Shown here piece by piece: positions 60,631 to 64,000 of a stretch of 64,000 nucleotides of DNA; positions within the stretch are counted from its first letter, which is position 1, and every line of letters begins with the position of its first letter. The DNA lies in assembly GCA_030737875.1 (NCBI GenBank), contig CM060915.1, positions 628,000,786 to 628,064,785 on the forward strand, in the 5' to 3' direction. Source of the stretch: Allium sativum. Taxonomy: Eukaryota; Streptophyta; Magnoliopsida; Asparagales; Amaryllidaceae. A program made the translations under genes and the position numbers. The notes beneath the pieces are model-generated. The model worked only from the letters and a program-made list of their open reading frames with translations. It ran no database searches and was not told where the DNA came from.

Positions 60631-62884
60631 ATCGTGAACTGTGTTTTAAATGACATTAGTTCTTTAACCCAGTAAAAGGAGTTTTAATGAATCTGCAATT
60701 AGATTGAAATGGGAATTGATAATGAGAATTATCAAAATTTGGAAAGTAAGCGAGAATGGAGTATCACCAGTTTTTCTCCAAAGCGATAGTTAAATCTTTA
60801 ATTAGATTTGAACGTGAAATGGTAATTAATTTTACCGATAACACCGTGGTGTTAGATATGGAGTATTACCAGTTTTTCTTCATGGGATGAATAGGTTGGG
60901 ATTGGGGAATAAAATAAATAATTACTTCGGAGTGGTTCGCTAATCTCGACTAGTTTGGAAAACCATAATTTGGTTTGGTATGACATCCAAAGGAAGATTA
61001 AAGAATAAATTTTAAAGAATTTATCTTTGATAAAATTAATGGGAACCTTTCCCTAAGAACGTGAAATTTAGAAACTAATTGTAGGTTAGCTAAGAAGGAT
61101 GGTTTCCTGGGTATTGATCTGATGTTGGTTTCGGCCTTCGGGGTTAATATTTGAGGAATTGTTCTCTTACTAATTTATGGTAAGTGACTAATGAATTGGA
61201 ATGAGGCGTATGTTGGTTTGTGTAACATTTCTTTTTAATATACGCGGGTTGTTCGGAAAGGCCGAGTTTATACCCATTCTGAATAACCGATTCGACGATA
61301 TGTCGAAGATCAAGACGGTGATTGAAGACCGGAAGTCTTCACATCGTTTGGGTGATTACTGATGATCTTGATTGGGCTGTACACCCAAGATGAGGGAATC
61401 AGTTGGTGGTCGTCCAGACGTACTTGGAGATCGATGGATATGCGAGGAAAGTGCCTCCGGTTTCGTTCAGACCCAGAACGGACGTGTAAATGGATTATGT
61501 GTCTGACATTGGAATTTATTCTGTGTTGATTGATTTCTATTAAATATATATCTGTTTGGCGGCGGATAATTTATTCTTTTGCTTAACGCCCTTCTCTGAG
61601 ATGTACGAGCTCAGAGGTTATATATCGATAGATATCAGTCGCATAGCATGAATTGCCTGTGTGGCACGCTGAGGTGCAATGATCAAGGCTTCTGTTGAAA
61701 AGCAAAGTCCTGTGGTTGATGATCAAAGCACGGCCTTTGTGGCGTAGCTTTGTGTATAACGTGAATTCGCGAGCCTCACACCTCGGTATGAGTTAAAAAC
61801 AGGATAAGGACTGCAGGGAGAGCACGACGTTTCTTTCTAGCTTTGGTGGTGTCAGTGACTTACCAGGCCTGACATTTATATACTTTTCACCTATGTGCTT
61901 TTTGGATGAGGCGCCTCGATTTTAGGTCTGTAAGGACCGGGAAACGTGTGTTCAGGAATAACTAATCCTCAAACGTAAGAGAGGACCGGCCCTGAAGCAT
62001 CTAGGGGTTACCTAGAGTGTGTAGTCCCGAGGCATTTGCTAGAGTGTCTCGAAGCGGAGAGGAGCTTGCCCCTTGCCTCGACTCATGACGGAAATCCAAT
62101 TTCCAATACGTGTATTTCGGCTTTATTTGTAGAGCCTAGTATGGCGACATAGTGGTATGGGGCACTTATGTCGTCTATGATTTGTATTTATGATTGAAAT
62201 TGTTTTGACACTATACACTTATTATAATATCAAATGATTTGTTTTAAACGTACCAAGCATGTTTGGCTGTTATAAGGTAAAACCCTATCCTCCGCCTTGC
62301 GTTGCATTGTGATGGGACCTGGGTCTTATAATAGCTTCATTTTTTGCAAAAGAATTGCGTTGTTTATTTTATGCACTGGTGTTCTTGGGAGGAAACCCGT
62401 TCCGTGTTATACGGCGTGGTCCCTTGAATTACTCTCTTTTAAAGTAAAGTTTTAAATAACTGTTTTAGTTCTCACACCAGTCACATGACTGACCTGGAGA
62501 TTATTGTTTTAACCTAAACTCTAGGTACCATTATTTTCGACACAGGCAGCTAGTAGTTTTGGTTTTGCAGATTTATATTCACAGGATCCTGGTTTACAGC
62601 TGGAACGATGCTCGGAAAGCTCTGTATCCGTGCATTACGTTCAGTTGTGTTTTCTATTATTTTTCCATTGCTATGTAATTTATTGTAATCTCTGATATAT
62701 ATCGATTGTAATTTATTCAATTATACTCTGTATATTCTTGTATCTGATGGAATTGTTGTAATAACAATGAAATGTTCTTCTGTTTGTGTTCCAATTTGTC
62801 CTGTTCTCAAACGATCAGGGGTTTCGAACGATCTAGATCGGTTTTACGACTGATTCGGATCGAGCGAAATTCCAGGCCGTCACA
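60631..62884 (+). repeat. Element 0 left LTR, part 3
   Basis: Resumes after the TSD with GAACTGTGTTTTAAATGACA and runs to the LTR end CCAGGCCGTCACA. Contains the second 75-bp motif (61106-61180). Much more diverged than elements 1 and 2, consistent with an older insertion. Confidence 0.88.
61106..61180 (+). other. 75-bp shared motif, copy 2 in element 0
   Basis: CTGGGTATTGATCTGATG, TTGGTTTCGGCCTTCGGGG and TTCTCTTACTAATTTATGG. At this place elements 1 and 2 instead have a short AAGTAT.GGAATATTTGAA sequence. Confidence 0.75.
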
Positions 62885-63928
62885 TTTGATATCAGAGATT
62901 TGGTTTACAGAGCTCGAGAATAAGACACATTAGAACCATACGAAAGAATTCATTAGATATTGGATTAACAATATCCAATTAGAATGACTCGTTGGAGATG
63001 GGATCAGCGGTGTCCTAGAACGAGTGTGATGTGTATATTTTTCAAATGAAAACAATTATGTTTTGAATTTTAAATCGTTTCATATGTATTTGAATATTTT
63101 TTTTTTTGAATTTGGACAATCCAATATATAAAGATTTTGCATATACGCGTCATGAACGTATATTCGAAGTTTTAATATACTGGATAGATATAGAATCACA
63201 TTCTAGTCGCCCGGAGATGGTACTGATAATTGTCATGACATCATCAGTATTTATGTTCGTGTTTCGAAGGTGTGATATCTATATATTTCCATCAGACTGG
63301 TGTGAGAACCAAAACTAATATAGATAAATTTATTGTTGTGATTTGGCATCAAAAACATGATTTTCTTTATATGTAGTAAAATTATGAATTTGAAACGTTA
63401 ATCCACTAATTGATTGATGGTTATGTTGTTTGTTTATTTGTTCGATAATTTTTAACCATTATGCCAAATTGAACCTAATATTGAACTGTATTGAAAATTG
63501 GTCACATTTGCTTGCATATACATGTACTTACATTGGACAGGTGATAGCAAGGAGGCTAGAGCAGAGAATAAAATTTGTTTGCCCAACAAATAGGTACATG
63601 TTTACCATAATTTACTGTTTTGTTTGGGTGATGATGATTTTATGAGCCTATTGGCTAGCCACTTGGCTTTTTCTTTTTCTTTTTGAGATCAGAGGGCCTG
63701 TATGGCAATTTCGGGATTTTCCCGTGCTCCCGGTGCAGGGGAGGTTATGGCGAAATTTTTCGAAAATTTAGGGTGTTAGCCAAATTTTTGAAAAATTTGA
63801 AAAGTTCTTAGAAACTGAAAAGTTGAAGAATTTAAGCCGTAATCAAAATACTGGAAGTTGAGTTGAATTGTTAAACCACTTTCTACTTTGTTCCTTTTCG
63901 GGGACGAAAAGTTTTAAGTGGGGGAGAT
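62885..63928 (+). other. Internal region of element 0 (1044 bp), non-coding
   Basis: Decayed PBS TGATATCAGAGA (62887-62898, two mismatches), hairpin ACTCGTT...AACGAGT (62987-63025), conserved short frame (63106-63318), conserved block (63734-63779) and polypurine tract AAGTGGGGGAGAT. Same length class as elements 1 and 2 despite greater age. Confidence 0.88.
63106..63318 (+). other. Short conserved open frame, element 0 internal region
   Basis: 70 codons beginning MNLDNPIYKDFAYTRHERIF. Still open in the oldest copy. Confidence 0.35.
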
Positions 63929-64000
63929 TATAATAACCCGGAAATGCGAGCCAATTTAAAATTTTTATTTTGGCAATTTTAGCGAATTTTGAATATTTAA
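63929..64000 (+). repeat. Element 0 right LTR, start
   Basis: Begins TATAATAACCCGGAAATGCG right after the polypurine tract; the expected TG has become TA. Cut by the window edge. Confidence 0.88.

Overview
The window is flowering-plant nuclear DNA made almost entirely of nested LTR retrotransposons. I found no host protein-coding gene, tRNA, rRNA or CRISPR array. The plant assignment rests on Ty3/gypsy elements primed from initiator Met-tRNA (PBS TGGTATCAGAGC), plant-type TATA boxes inside several LTRs, a plant-type LINE remnant, and LTRs of 3.5 to 6.7 kb typical of large genomes. I cannot name the species.

Layout. 1-6592: minus-strand Ty3/gypsy element A, running off the left edge, with decayed pol (integrase, RNase H, RT, protease), no recognisable gag, a PBS and a 3.57 kb 5' LTR. 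6593-11447: minus-strand LTR of family D, invaded by A, carrying a 15-bp minisatellite. 11448-12586: an older minus-strand gypsy pol fragment (RT to start of RNase H). 12587 to about 15196: a lone plus-strand LTR (family E). About 15205-16363: the 3' end of a minus-strand LINE. 16364-16417 plus 28411-29344: pieces of a minus-strand family-B LTR (B'), split by element C (16418-28405; 11,988 bp; TSD ACAAG). C has 4.5 kb LTRs and a 3.0 kb internal region with no polyprotein. 29345-64000: element 0 (plus strand, family B), itself inserted in B'. Its left LTR is split by two younger full-length relatives, element 1 (33227-46589) and element 2 (47155-60630; TSD ATCGT). Element 0's own internal region is 62885-63928 and its second LTR starts at 63929.

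The most unusual system is family B: LTRs of 6.16-6.24 kb (about 6.7 kb in element 0) around an internal region of only about 1.04 kb. It has a PBS, a polypurine tract and no gag-pol. Elements 1 and 2 have nearly identical LTRs, so they moved recently and must depend on proteins from another element.

Families B and C have otherwise different sequences but share three internal cis blocks: a two-part hairpin downstream of the PBS with paired base changes, a block of about 46 bp before the polypurine tract, and the polypurine-tract region itself. This suggests a common helper that recognises RNA or cDNA structures. The B LTRs also hold a run of small hairpins, a C-rich leader that differs completely between members, and short tandem repeats that differ between members. 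All readings were made by eye; identities and structures have not been computed.
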